A stretch of 64,000 bases of DNA from Amycolatopsis acidiphila (GCF_021391495.1 NZ_CP090063.1:3658001-3722000); one strand, 5' to 3'. Shown: positions 25,164 to 33,971, numbered from the stretch's first letter. The notes: generated by a model not told the origin, from the letters alone. Numbers and translations are program-made.

Positions 25164-26770
25164 ACACACCGCGAACTCTCGCCGGAGCAGTCGAGAACAC
25201 CGCGGCGGCCGCGCCCGGCCGTCCGGCGCTCCTTTATCACGGGACGACGTTCAGCTACCACGACCTGCACGCGGAATCCTGCCGGGCAGCGAAGGCGTTG
25301 CTCGGCCTCGGGGTGCGACGCGGGGACCGCGTGGGCGTGCTGCTCGGCAATCAGCCGGAATGGGTCGTCATCTGCCTGGGCGCGGCGCAGATCGGTGCGG
25401 TTCTGGTGCCGCTCAACACGTGGTACCAGTCCCGGGAGATCGAGTGGACCCTGCGCCACTGCGGCGTCACGGTACTCGTCTCGGGCAGCCGGTTCCTGAA
25501 ACGTGAGTTCGACCGCCTTCTCACCGACCTGATTCCCGAACTGGCCGCGGGTGAGCCCGGTGAGCTGCGCAGCACGCGTTTGCCTCGGCTGCGAGCGGTC
25601 GCCATGACCGGGGACCCCGCCCCTGGGGCGTTCAGCTGGCCGGGCTTCCTGTCGGTCGGGGCCTCGGTGACGGATGCGGATCTAGAGAAAGCGGCCGGAT
25701 CCGTGACGGCCGACGATGACATGTTCGTCATCTACACCTCCGGAAGCACCGCCGATCCCAAGGGGGTGCGCCTCACCCACGGCGGGCTGCTCGGCAACGG
25801 CGCCGAGGTCGCCAGAAGGCGGTGGATCGACGCCGAGGACCGGATATGGCTCGGCGCGCCGTTGTTCTACGGACTGGGCGCCGCCAACGCGCTGCCTGTC
25901 GCGCTGGCGGCGGGGGCGGGTCTGGTGCTGCAGGACTATTTCGACCCCGGCGTCGCCATCCGCACCATCCGGTCCACCTCTGCGACGACGTACTACGGGA
26001 CCGGGAACATGACGCGCGCGATCCTGGACCATCCGACCTTCTCGCCCGGCAAGGTGGCCACCCTCGAGAAGGGCACTGCCGGCATAAGCCGCCATTACAA
26101 GTCCATGACTCTTACCGAACTCGGTGTTCGTCTCGCCACCCCGGCGTACGGCCTCACCGAGACCTACGGGCACATCACCGGCGGACTTCCGGACGACCCC
26201 CTCGATGTCAAGCTCGACACGGACGGTGCCCCGTTGCCCGGTGTCGAGGTTCAGATCGTCGATCCGGTCACCCGCAGGCCGCTGCCGCCCGGTGAGCGAG
26301 GACTCATCCTGCTCCAGGGTCGGGTCACCCCCGGGTATTTCGACAACCCGGACGAAACCGCGAAAGCCCTGCGGCCAGACGGTTTCTTCGACACCGGCGA
26401 CCTCGGGCACCTCGACAGTGCGGGCAGGCTGGTGTTCCACTCCCGGATCAAGGAGGTGCTCAAGAGCAACGGCGTCACGATTTCCCCAGCCGAGATCGAG
26501 CAACTGCTGGTCAGCCATCCGGACGTGACGGACGCCTGTGTGGTCGGCGTCCCTCATCCCGACCGCGGCGAGCTGATCGTCGCGTTCGTGACCGCCAAGA
26601 CTCCGTTGAAGGAAACAACACTTCGAGACTACGTTCGCGAGCGGGCCGCCTCATTCAAGGTGCCCCACCATGTCCTGGTTCGCGACAAGGACGACCTGCC
26701 CCGGCTCGCCAGCGGAAAGATCGCCAAGCTGCGGCTGGCCGAAATGGCGATCGCCGAGCTGACGGGTTGA
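25160..26770 (+). CDS. AMP-dependent acyl-CoA synthetase/ligase
   Basis: A 536-residue adenylate-forming enzyme that activates a carboxylic acid as acyl-AMP and then CoA thioester. Motifs are the P-loop YTSGSTADPKG (192-202), YGLTETYGH (about 330), the hinge FDTGDLGHLDSAGRL (about 410), and the C-terminal catalytic Lys in SGKIAKLRL. GTG at 25160 overlaps the previous stop. It closes the first half of the operon, 130 bp before the Rieske genes. It may activate an aromatic acid or ring-cleavage product, supplying CoA esters to the thiolase-like/OB-fold pair. Substrate specificity cannot be read from sequence alone. Confidence 0.9.
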   Translation: MNTPRTLAGAVENTAAAAPGRPALLYHGTTFSYHDLHAESCRAAKALLGLGVRRGDRVGVLLGNQPEWVVICLGAAQIGAVLVPLNTWYQSREIEWTLRHCGVTVLVSGSRFLKREFDRLLTDLIPELAAGEPGELRSTRLPRLRAVAMTGDPAPGAFSWPGFLSVGASVTDADLEKAAGSVTADDDMFVIYTSGSTADPKGVRLTHGGLLGNGAEVARRRWIDAEDRIWLGAPLFYGLGAANALPVALAAGAGLVLQDYFDPGVAIRTIRSTSATTYYGTGNMTRAILDHPTFSPGKVATLEKGTAGISRHYKSMTLTELGVRLATPAYGLTETYGHITGGLPDDPLDVKLDTDGAPLPGVEVQIVDPVTRRPLPPGERGLILLQGRVTPGYFDNPDETAKALRPDGFFDTGDLGHLDSAGRLVFHSRIKEVLKSNGVTISPAEIEQLLVSHPDVTDACVVGVPHPDRGELIVAFVTAKTPLKETTLRDYVRERAASFKVPHHVLVRDKDDLPRLASGKIAKLRLAEMAIAELTG

Positions 26771-26900
26771 GCGTGGGCTCACGGTCAAACGAACGTGACG
26801 TTCGCCCGCTCGCGCCAGCTAAGAGCTGAACCCGACAGCCGCTTTCTGCGAGGGTCGGCGTTTCACGTCCGCCAACAACGATGGAAACACGGGTGCAACG

Positions 26901-28256
26901 ATGCTCGACGAAGAGTCAATTGTCGCCACGGTACGCAAAGGAATGCTGCCGGCCCACATCTACAACGACCCCGCGGTCTTCGCCGCTGAGCAGAGGAGCA
27001 TATTTTCCAGGAACTGGCTCTTCCTGGCGCATGAGTCCGAGGTCCCGGACCCCGGTGACTACGTGGTGCGCGGAGTGCTCGACGACTCGTTCATCGTGGC
27101 TCGCGGAGAGGACGGCGACGTTCGGGCACTCTTCAACATGTGCCTGCACCGCGGCATGCAGGTGTGCCGGGCCGAATTCGGGAACACATCACACTTCCGC
27201 TGCCCCTATCACGGGTGGACCTACAAGAATGATGGCAGGCTCATCGGCCTGCCGTTCTTCAAGGAAGCCTACGGCGGAGATCGCGGGTTCCGCCGCGACG
27301 AGCATTCCCTGCTGCCGGCGCCTGCCACGCAGGTCATCAACGGGATGATCTTCGTAAGTCTCGACCCGTCGACGCCCGCGTTGCCGGAGCGGCTCGGCGG
27401 CTTCGGCGACTACCTGGACTTCTACATGAAGCCCGGGCCGGGTGGTGTCGAACTACGCGGCCCCCAGCGCTGGCGGCTGCCGGCCAACTGGAAGATCGGC
27501 GCCGAGAACTTCGCCGGTGACACCTACCACACCCCGCACACGCATCTCAGCGTGTCGGAGATAGGTCTCATGCCCGACGCCAGAGGAGGTAACCGGAAGG
27601 GCGGCGCGATGTACTTCGCCGACGGCGGCGGCGGGGCCACCTTCCCGCTCGGTCCGGGTGACTTCCGCCAGCGACTGCGCACCATCGGGTATCCGGACGA
27701 TCTGATCGACCGTCGTGAGTCCAGCTGGCCCGCCAGCATCAGGACGTTGATCGGGGAGAACGGGCACATTCCCTCCGCCGCCACCATCTTCCCCAACCTC
27801 AGCTTCCTGCATCTGTGGGCGAAGATCAGCGAGACGCGGACCGCGCCATTCACCACGCTCCGGCTTTGGCAGCCCATTTCCGAGCGGGAGACGGAGGTCC
27901 TGTCGTGGTTCGTGGTCGAGAAGGAAGCTCCCGAGGATTTCAAGAAGGCCTCCTACAAGGCGTACCAGATGTGCTTCGGGTCGAGCGGCATGTTCGAGCA
28001 GGACGACATGGAGAACTGGTCGTCGATCACGCGTGTCGCCGGCGGGGCGATGGCTCGCCGGCTCGAACTGAACAACCGTATGGGGCTTCTCGAGAACAAC
28101 GAGCCGGTGGCGCGCCCACTCACCGAGTTCGCCGGCCCTGGTGTGGCTTATGGTGGCTTCGGCGAGTTCAACCAGCGACGTTGGTTCGAACTGTGGTGCC
28201 GGGACATCGCAGACGGCCGGCCGCCGGCGAAGGAAGCCGTCGGGGAGGGCCGGTGA
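26901..28256 (+). CDS. Aromatic ring-hydroxylating dioxygenase, alpha subunit (Rieske)
   Basis: A 451-residue catalytic subunit. The Rieske [2Fe-2S] ligands are C81, H83, C101 and H104 (CLHRGMQVC, CPYHGW). The mononuclear iron site is in ENFAGDTYHTPHTH (bridging D207, H210, H215), with the third Asp probably in FEQDDMENW. It forms an (alpha-beta)n oxygenase with the next gene and inserts O2 into an aromatic ring to give a cis-dihydrodiol. ATG at 26901 is used; 130 bp separate it from the ligase, with a small CGAACG-TGA-CGTTCG hairpin at 26790 that might mark a second promoter or processing site. Size and motifs fit the benzoate/phthalate/biphenyl-type class. Confidence 0.93.
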   Translation: MLDEESIVATVRKGMLPAHIYNDPAVFAAEQRSIFSRNWLFLAHESEVPDPGDYVVRGVLDDSFIVARGEDGDVRALFNMCLHRGMQVCRAEFGNTSHFRCPYHGWTYKNDGRLIGLPFFKEAYGGDRGFRRDEHSLLPAPATQVINGMIFVSLDPSTPALPERLGGFGDYLDFYMKPGPGGVELRGPQRWRLPANWKIGAENFAGDTYHTPHTHLSVSEIGLMPDARGGNRKGGAMYFADGGGGATFPLGPGDFRQRLRTIGYPDDLIDRRESSWPASIRTLIGENGHIPSAATIFPNLSFLHLWAKISETRTAPFTTLRLWQPISERETEVLSWFVVEKEAPEDFKKASYKAYQMCFGSSGMFEQDDMENWSSITRVAGGAMARRLELNNRMGLLENNEPVARPLTEFAGPGVAYGGFGEFNQRRWFELWCRDIADGRPPAKEAVGEGR

Positions 28257-28257
28257 C

Positions 28258-28809
28258 ATGAGCCTGCACCAGTCAGAGCCGACGCGAGTCGGTACGCCCT
28301 TGTCCTTCGGGGATCCGGCCCATCATGCCGCCCACCAGTTCTTGGTGGAGGAGGCCCATGTCCTGGACAGCCGGGACCTCGACGGCTGGCTTCGGATGCT
28401 CTGCCACGACGTCACGTACCGGGCTCCGGTCAGGGTCACGACCGCACGTGGTGCGGCGTTCGACGAGCTGGAGACGGCCAGCCATTTCGACGAGGACTAC
28501 TACTCGCTTCGGAAGAGGGTCGAGCGGTTCAGCACCGAACACGCATGGACGGAGGACCCGCCCTCACGGACCCGGCACTTCGTCAGCAACGTGCGATGCT
28601 TCCACGTCGACGAGCCCGGCCTGCTGGCCGTGGACTCGTACCTTCTCCTGTTCCGGAGTCGCGGTGATGTTCGCCCACCGGACCTCGTTTCGGCAGGTCG
28701 TCATGATCTGCTGCGCGGCGACCCGGAGGTGGGCTACCAACTCGCCCGCCGCAGGATCACGCTCGACGAGTCGGTACTTCGCACCCAGAACCTGGCCGTG
28801 TTTCTGTAG
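28258..28809 (+). CDS. Aromatic ring-hydroxylating dioxygenase, beta subunit
   Basis: A 183-residue structural subunit with the cone-shaped NTF2-like fold. FLVEEAHVLDSRDLDGWLRML at the start and PPSRTRHFVSNVRCF in the middle match the family. The length is typical. ATG at 28258 lies 1 bp after the alpha stop, so the subunits are made together. The beta subunit has no metal site; it stabilises the hexamer and can tune substrate choice. Confidence 0.9.
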   Translation: MSLHQSEPTRVGTPLSFGDPAHHAAHQFLVEEAHVLDSRDLDGWLRMLCHDVTYRAPVRVTTARGAAFDELETASHFDEDYYSLRKRVERFSTEHAWTEDPPSRTRHFVSNVRCFHVDEPGLLAVDSYLLLFRSRGDVRPPDLVSAGRHDLLRGDPEVGYQLARRRITLDESVLRTQNLAVFL

Positions 28810-28843
28810 ATCGCGTTGCGCGCGCTACCGCAAGGGGAAAACG

Positions 28844-29080
28844 ATGAGTGAAAACGAAGCCAACCGGCACGTCAGTCCGGTGATCGAGATGGCCAACGAG
28901 TTCGGCTCGGTGGTCCTCACCAAGATTCGGACCCACAATGGCGAGCGCCTGCGGATCCGCTCTCCGGAACTAGGGCGTTCGATAGACCTCTGCCCGCTGG
29001 AACTGGAGAGCCTGACCTGGCAGACACCCGAGGTCTTCTCCGGGTTCCTGCAGACGCCTTTCGGCGTGATGGAGGACTGA
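28844..29080 (+). CDS. Small protein of the dioxygenase operon, function unknown
   Basis: A 78-residue soluble protein between the beta subunit and the dihydrodiol dehydrogenase, with CAAGGGGAAAACG as ribosome-binding stretch and 4 bp to the next start. It has two beta-rich stretches (VVLTKIRTHNGERLRIRS and GRSIDLCPLELESLTWQ) and an acidic end. I have an impression of similar ~80-residue proteins beside actinobacterial Rieske dioxygenase genes, sometimes loosely named dihydrodiol dehydrogenase, but it has no Rossmann fold and cannot be one. It may be an assembly or regulatory factor. Confidence 0.65.
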   Translation: MSENEANRHVSPVIEMANEFGSVVLTKIRTHNGERLRIRSPELGRSIDLCPLELESLTWQTPEVFSGFLQTPFGVMED

Positions 29081-29084
29081 GGCG

Positions 29085-29867
29085 ATGGGATGGCTTTCAG
29101 GTCAACGCGCGCTCGTCGTCGGCGGCGGCTCTGGCATCGGGCGGGCCGTGTTGTCGTCCTTCCTGGAGGAAGGAGCCCAGGTCGCGACGATGGAACGCGA
29201 TCCGGACAAGTGCGCGGCGCTAAGGACCGAACTCCCGGAGTGCACGGTGAGCCAGGGCGATGCGACGACCCTGACCGACACCAGGCGTGCGGTCCAAGCC
29301 GCCGCGGCAGGGCTCGGTGGCCTGGACTGCCTGGTGAGCTGTGTCGGGGTGTTCGACTTCTACCGCGGCTTGGCGGAGCTCACGGAGGAGCAACTGTCGG
29401 CCGGCTTCGACGAGATCTTCCGGACCAACGTGCTGAGTCAACTGCTGTCTGTGAAGGTGGCGTTGCCGCTGTTGCGCGCATCCCGCGGCTCGGTGATCCT
29501 GACGCTCTCCTCGTCGGCGTTCTATCCAGGGCGCGGTGGGATCCTGTACGTCGCCTCGAAGTTCGCCTTGCGCGGCGCCGTGATCTCCCTCGCGCACGAA
29601 CTTGCCCCCGACGTCCGGGTCAACGGGGTCGCGCCGGGCGGCACGACCAACACCCGGCTGCGCGGACTGGCCAGCCTGGGCGAGGCCGAGCACGAGGTGG
29701 TGGACGGCCCCGGGCGAACGAAGGACCTTGAGGAGCTGACCCCGCTCCGGTTGGCGATGTCGTCGCGGGATCACACGGGTAGCTACGTCTTCCTGGCCTC
29801 CGCACGTGCACGGGGAATCACGGGCACCTTTGTGCACCCTGATGGTGGAATGTCGGTCCGCTGTTGA
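29085..29867 (+). CDS. SDR family cis-dihydrodiol dehydrogenase-like
   Basis: A 260-residue classical short-chain dehydrogenase. The cofactor motif is VVGGGSGIGRAV (12-23), with an acidic residue after beta-2 (MERD) pointing to NAD+. The catalytic Ser is in LTLSSSAF, and the YVASK Tyr-Lys pair is near residues 151-155. The C-terminal HPDGGMSV is also typical. Next to Rieske dioxygenase subunits, the likely reaction is oxidation of the cis-dihydrodiol to a catechol (BphB/BenD role). It is the last gene of the rightward operon, 150 bp before the AraC regulator. Confidence 0.88.
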   Translation: MGWLSGQRALVVGGGSGIGRAVLSSFLEEGAQVATMERDPDKCAALRTELPECTVSQGDATTLTDTRRAVQAAAAGLGGLDCLVSCVGVFDFYRGLAELTEEQLSAGFDEIFRTNVLSQLLSVKVALPLLRASRGSVILTLSSSAFYPGRGGILYVASKFALRGAVISLAHELAPDVRVNGVAPGGTTNTRLRGLASLGEAEHEVVDGPGRTKDLEELTPLRLAMSSRDHTGSYVFLASARARGITGTFVHPDGGMSVRC

Positions 29868-30017
29868 CCGGGTTCCGTCCAGGGCAACAGCGGGTGCAGG
29901 AAGAGAGGACTCGCGCAGGGTTCTCCACGAACTCAACGCGCGCCGTTTCGGTGCGCCGTCGCAGAACGGTACGACCTCGGGCGACCCAGTAGTCGGACGG
30001 GAGATGGACCATTGGAC

Positions 30018-31043
30018 ATGAATGCGGGTTCCGGTGGGAGCGTCCGTTTTGGCATGAACGAGCCGCTGCGGACGCGGCCGCTCCTGGACAGCCGGGACGT
30101 TGAGCATGCTCATGCGGAGATCACCGGGCTGTTCAGCCCGCACGAGCTTATTCCGATCGGCCTGCGCAGCGGGTTCCACGCCCGCGCCAACGTGGCGACG
30201 CTGAACCGCGTTCGGTTGATCTACCTGTCGCTCGGCAGCGAGGTCGTCGTGCGGCCCGCGCCGTTGACCGATTACTACGCGATCAACATCGTGATCGGCG
30301 GTGCCGCCGACGTGCGGCGCGGCAGGCGCGCCATCGCCGTGGAAGGATCGACCGCGGGAGTCGTGCTGACCCCGGACTCGACGATCGACATGCGGTGGTC
30401 GGCCGACTGCCGGCACCTATCGGTGGTCGTCGGCCGGTCGCATCTTGAAGAAGCGTTCTGGTCCTTGTGGGGCGACGTGCCCCGCCCCGAGGACTTCCCG
30501 ATCGGGCTCGACCTGCGGATGGGCCGGGTCGCGAGCTGGATCCGGTTGGTCCGCTGGGCGGTTGCCGACATCGACCAGGGCAGCGGCCTGGCCGCGAACC
30601 CGCTCGCCGCCAAGCAGGTCGAGGACCTCCTCGTGCACGGGTTCGTCGCGGCTCAGGGCCGGCGGTCCGGGCCGCAGCCCTCTGTCCGTGCCATGACGCA
30701 GGTGGCCGTGCGAGACGCGCGGGAGTACATCGAATCGCATGCGGCCGACGCGATCTCCGTCAGCGATGTCGCGCGCGCGGCCGGCGTGAGCGTGCGGACC
30801 TTGCAGGAGTGCTTCAAGCGGCACGTCGGCATGACACCGATGACCTACCTGCGCGACGTGCGTCTCGATCGTGTCCACGGCGCTCTGCGGTCCGCCGACC
30901 CGCGCACCGCGGTTACGGTGACCGAAGTCGCCCTGAGCTGGGGCTTCGGTCACCTGCCGCGATTCGCCGCCGCTTACCGCCGGCGGTTCGGCCAGCTGCC
31001 GTCCGAAACGCTGCGGCGCGGTGTTTCCCGCGCTAACCGCTGA
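30018..31043 (+). CDS. AraC family transcriptional regulator
   Basis: A 341-residue activator. Residues about 45-180 form a cupin-like AraC-binding domain (VVVRPAPLTDYYAINIVIGG), and the C-terminal 110 residues hold the two HTH motifs (ISVSDVARAAGVSVRTLQECFKRHVGMTPMTYLRDVRL and VTEVALSWGFGHLPRFAAAYRRRFG). It resembles the NphR/PobR-like group found with aromatic oxygenases. ATG 30018 is used; a TTG at 30012 is possible. It lies on the same strand after the SDR and converges on the carboxylesterase with an 11-bp overlap of 3' ends. It probably activates the Rieske half of the cluster. Confidence 0.87.
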   Translation: MNAGSGGSVRFGMNEPLRTRPLLDSRDVEHAHAEITGLFSPHELIPIGLRSGFHARANVATLNRVRLIYLSLGSEVVVRPAPLTDYYAINIVIGGAADVRRGRRAIAVEGSTAGVVLTPDSTIDMRWSADCRHLSVVVGRSHLEEAFWSLWGDVPRPEDFPIGLDLRMGRVASWIRLVRWAVADIDQGSGLAANPLAAKQVEDLLVHGFVAAQGRRSGPQPSVRAMTQVAVRDAREYIESHAADAISVSDVARAAGVSVRTLQECFKRHVGMTPMTYLRDVRLDRVHGALRSADPRTAVTVTEVALSWGFGHLPRFAAAYRRRFGQLPSETLRRGVSRANR

Positions 31044-32628
31044 TGCCGTCCCACAGATCGGCGTGATGGCCCTTCCCGAAGCCCTCGAGCACGTGGCACT
31101 CCGGGATGGCGAGACGTATGACGTTCTCCCGCGCCGGGTCGTAGACGGGCCACTGCGGCAGCGCGGAGGACTCCGGACTGGGCGTGCCGGTACGCGCGAA
31201 GGTGGTCCAGTAGCCGACCATCTCGGCCGCCAGCTTCGCGTCCGCCTCGTCGTGAGGGACCACGCAACCGCCGCCACCACGGAAGTTCGGGAACAGGTAC
31301 TGCAGGTCCTGTGTGTGCGCCGCCCCGTAGGGGAAGGACACGGGAGGCCACGGGGTGGACGTGCAGGCCACGTCGAACTCGTAGGCGTACACGGCATCAA
31401 CGTATTCGCGCAACATGCGGTTGGACTGACGGTTGCCGAGGTTGATGAAGCCGCAGTCGCCGATCGCGGCCGACATCGCCTCGCTCGCGGAGGCGTAGTC
31501 GGCAGGCGGATAGGCGGAGATGATGTCGTCGATGCGATCGGCTGGAATCGTTCGGCCCAGCATGATGGGCGGCAGGTTGGTCAGGGCGTCCCTCATGATC
31601 GCGGCGTAGGCCTCGGCCGGGATCGGGGTCCCCGTGCTGAGCTCGATCAGTCCCTGGAACCAGTTGAACTCCGAGCGAGTCGTCCCGTTGATGGTCGGCA
31701 CACGGTTGAAGCGACCCGACGTGAACAGGTCCACCATGGGTTCGGGGATGACCGTGCCGTCGGCGGTCTGCCCGATCTCGTACTTGCCGATGCCGAAAGT
31801 CTTGTCCGGGAGCAGGTTCGCGGCGAGCAGGTCGGATGCCGGGATCGCCCGCAGGTCGTCGGCGGTCGCCCCTGGCGCGCCGGTGTCCCTGATGAGGTCC
31901 AGCCCGTTCTGCTCGACGTGCACGGTCAGGGGGGTCCGGAGGAGGGGAGCGCCCGTACCGCTCTGGATGATCGCCTTGTGGAACAGACCGCGCGAACCCG
32001 GCGACGCGATGTTGCACCACACGCTGATCCCGCCGGCCGACTCGCCGAAGATCGTCACGTTGTCCGGGTCTCCACCGAACCCGGCGATGTTGTCCTGGAC
32101 CCAGCGCAGGGCGGCCTGCTGATCCATGATGCCGTAGTTGCCGATCTCGTGGTCCTCCGCGTTGATCGCGGGGTGGGAGAAGAACCCGAAGACATTGACC
32201 CGGTAGTTGAACGACACGAACACGACCTGGCCGTCCTTGACGAGCGCCGACGGGTCGTAGCCGGTGCTACCGCCGATGAACAACCCGCCGCCCGGGATCC
32301 ACACCATCACCGGTAGCTTCGCGCCCTCGTCCACGCCGGCCGGGGCGTACACGTTCAGGTACAGGCAGTCCTCGGTGTTGCTGGAGAACCCGAAGCCGAC
32401 GAACGACTTGTTGTTCTGCGCGCAGACATTGCCGTAGGCGAACGCATCGCGGGGTAGCCGCCAGCCCTCCGTTTCGACGGGCGGCCGCCAACGCAGCCGA
32501 CCGACGGGCGCGGCTGCGTAGGGAATGCCAAGGAATTGATGCATACCGTCGATGACCAGGCCACGAACAGGACCCCTGCCGGTCGGCGCAGTCAGGGTCG
32601 GCGCCAGCTCCCAGTACGTTCGTTCCAC
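31033..32628 (-). CDS. Type-B carboxylesterase
   Basis: A 531-residue alpha/beta hydrolase. The oxyanion loop is MVWIPGGGLFIGG, the nucleophile Ser is in IFGESAGG, and the likely catalytic His is in PYGAAHTQDLQYLF; EDCLYLNVYAP is the second family signature. No signal peptide is visible, so it is probably cytosolic. GTG at 32628 with AGGAGAG five bases upstream is the real start; the frame stays open for another 135 codons into a methylase remnant. Lying beside an aromatic dioxygenase operon, it may release an aromatic acid from an ester such as a phthalate- or benzoate-type ester. Confidence 0.9.
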   Translation of the reverse strand: MERTYWELAPTLTAPTGRGPVRGLVIDGMHQFLGIPYAAAPVGRLRWRPPVETEGWRLPRDAFAYGNVCAQNNKSFVGFGFSSNTEDCLYLNVYAPAGVDEGAKLPVMVWIPGGGLFIGGSTGYDPSALVKDGQVVFVSFNYRVNVFGFFSHPAINAEDHEIGNYGIMDQQAALRWVQDNIAGFGGDPDNVTIFGESAGGISVWCNIASPGSRGLFHKAIIQSGTGAPLLRTPLTVHVEQNGLDLIRDTGAPGATADDLRAIPASDLLAANLLPDKTFGIGKYEIGQTADGTVIPEPMVDLFTSGRFNRVPTINGTTRSEFNWFQGLIELSTGTPIPAEAYAAIMRDALTNLPPIMLGRTIPADRIDDIISAYPPADYASASEAMSAAIGDCGFINLGNRQSNRMLREYVDAVYAYEFDVACTSTPWPPVSFPYGAAHTQDLQYLFPNFRGGGGCVVPHDEADAKLAAEMVGYWTTFARTGTPSPESSALPQWPVYDPARENVIRLAIPECHVLEGFGKGHHADLWDGISG

Positions 32629-32754
32629 GCTTTCTCTCCTCTTCGAGATGAAAGATGACTCACCCGTGGGCGGGTGCTCGGAGCGTAAGATCCGGCCGCA
32701 GGTTCGGCGATCCGCTAAGCGCACGTCATCCGGAAAGCGCGAGCATGCCTGGTG

Positions 32755-33245
32755 CTTGTTTGGCTGGGTAGCTCGCTCGTGCCGCCGTCCACGCCTGAGC
32801 GCAGCGAAGGTCAGTCCGAACGCGAGCCGGCCGGCGCGCAGCGCCTCGGTCAGCACGGTGACCGCGCCGCAGCCGGGATCGAGAACGAGGTCGCCGGGGC
32901 GGGTGTAGGTGGCGATCGCGTGAGCGGCGATGGCGGGCGGAATCCGCTTGGTGTCGGTCTCGGTGCCGGGCACACAGCCGGCATCGCGCAGCTGCGCGAG
33001 CGGGTCACGCTGCCCGGTCGGCCAGACCGACATCGGCGGCTCCTCCCCCCGGCGGTTGGGGGAGCGGTCAAGGCGACGTGGGACGGTCGGTCATCGGAGG
33101 TCTCCTCCCCGTCGACGGCGAGGTTTTGGGCCGGCTGGCGGGTGAACACCAAGAGGTCGTCGCGAACCGGCACGCGCAGCAGAGCGATGCGATCGAGGTA
33201 GCGCAGTCCCGGCGTTGCGCGCGGCGTGCACCGGCGAGCCAGCGG
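32755..33245 (-). pseudogene. Remnant of a TRM11-like/N4-N6 DNA methyltransferase
   Basis: In one frame RYLDRIALLRVPVRDDLLVF (about 33205-33145) matches the segment before the C-terminal domain of actinobacterial TRM11-like DNA methylases. In another frame SVWPTGQRDPLAQL, IAAHAIATYTRPGDLVLDPGCG and VLTEALRAGRLAFGLT (33033-32790) give the SAM-binding motif I region, with the usual catalytic PPY part missing. The frame change lies near 33035 and the end is lost. The frame runs on, without a stop, into the esterase gene. Confidence 0.7.
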
Positions 33246-33278
33246 GGTCGGTGAGCCGACCCAGCGGCCTGAGAACAA

Positions 33279-33896
33279 TCAAGGCTTCGAGTGTGCGGAG
33301 CTGGCCGAGTTGTGGGATGTGCTGGTGGCTGTCCAGCCGGTTTCGATGAGCTGGAAGGTCTGGTCGATCACCAGTTCTGGGTGGGCGGATGTGCGGGCCA
33401 GGGTGTAGACGTCGAGTGCGAACCGGGCCAGGGCGCGGCAGGCGGGGAAGGTTTCGGGGTCTGCGCCGAGGTCGGTGCTGATGGCGTCGGTGAGGGCGTC
33501 TTCGTGGCGCAGCCACATCGTGGTCGCGTATTCGCAGAGGGTGGGTGTCTGCTCGATCAGCTGGTGGTAGGCGTCCAGTTCCGGGGTTTCTCGTGCCTCG
33601 CGGAGCATGATGTGGAACTCCTGGCGTAGTGCCTCGGGGATCGATGTGCCCGCCGGCCGGTGGCGGACGGCGTTGACGAGCCGTTCCTGCTGGTCGTGGT
33701 CTTGGTCGAAGACAAGCGCTTCCTTGGACGGGAAGTGTGCGAACAGAGTGGTGCGGGCCACGTCCGCCGCGGCGGCGATGTCGCTGATGCTGACCGCGTC
33801 GAAGCCGTGTGCCAGGAAAAGTTTCAGCGCGGCGTCGGCGATCGCGCGCCGTGTCGCGGCCTTCTTGCGCTCCCGGCGTCCCGGTCGGTCGGTCAC
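33279..33896 (-). CDS. TetR family regulator, divergent from FAD monooxygenase
   Basis: A 205-residue TetR protein. The HTH is at about 15-60 (RAIADAALKLFLAHGFDAVSISDIAAAADVARTTLFAHF) and the C-terminal domain is of the AcrR-C/MftR-like type. It is divergent from the monooxygenase at 33972 with only 75 bp between, and an AT-rich palindrome (33925-33960) fills that gap. It is therefore expected to repress both itself and the monooxygenase, with release by the substrate or a structurally similar toxic compound. The ATG start at 33896 has no strong ribosome-binding site, as is common in this class. Confidence 0.88.
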   Translation of the reverse strand: MTDRPGRRERKKAATRRAIADAALKLFLAHGFDAVSISDIAAAADVARTTLFAHFPSKEALVFDQDHDQQERLVNAVRHRPAGTSIPEALRQEFHIMLREARETPELDAYHQLIEQTPTLCEYATTMWLRHEDALTDAISTDLGADPETFPACRALARFALDVYTLARTSAHPELVIDQTFQLIETGWTATSTSHNSASSAHSKP

Positions 33897-33924
33897 CCCG
33901 GCATTCTAACCACACTCGAACCAA

Positions 33925-33960
33925 AACACTACTTAGTACAGTTATGGTCTTAGTAGTGTT
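33925..33960. promoter_or_regulatory. 36-bp palindromic operator between TetR and monooxygenase
   Basis: Arms AACACTACTTAG (33925-33936) and CTTAGTAGTGTT (33949-33960) match at 11 of 12 positions in inverted orientation, with a 12-base spacer. The site is AT-rich, lies centrally in a 75-bp divergent gap and almost certainly covers both promoters. It is the predicted binding site of the adjacent TetR protein. Confidence 0.7.
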
Positions 33961-33971
33961 AGGTTGCGGGT

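Noticed and set aside
26790..26804. CGAACG-TGA-CGTTCG palindrome before the Rieske alpha gene as an operator
   Set aside because: Six-base arms with a 3-base loop are too small to claim as a regulator site; noted only as a possible internal promoter mark.
29220..30416. 398-codon minus-strand frame across the SDR and AraC regulator
   Set aside because: Antisense shadow; the plus-strand SDR and AraC genes are well supported.
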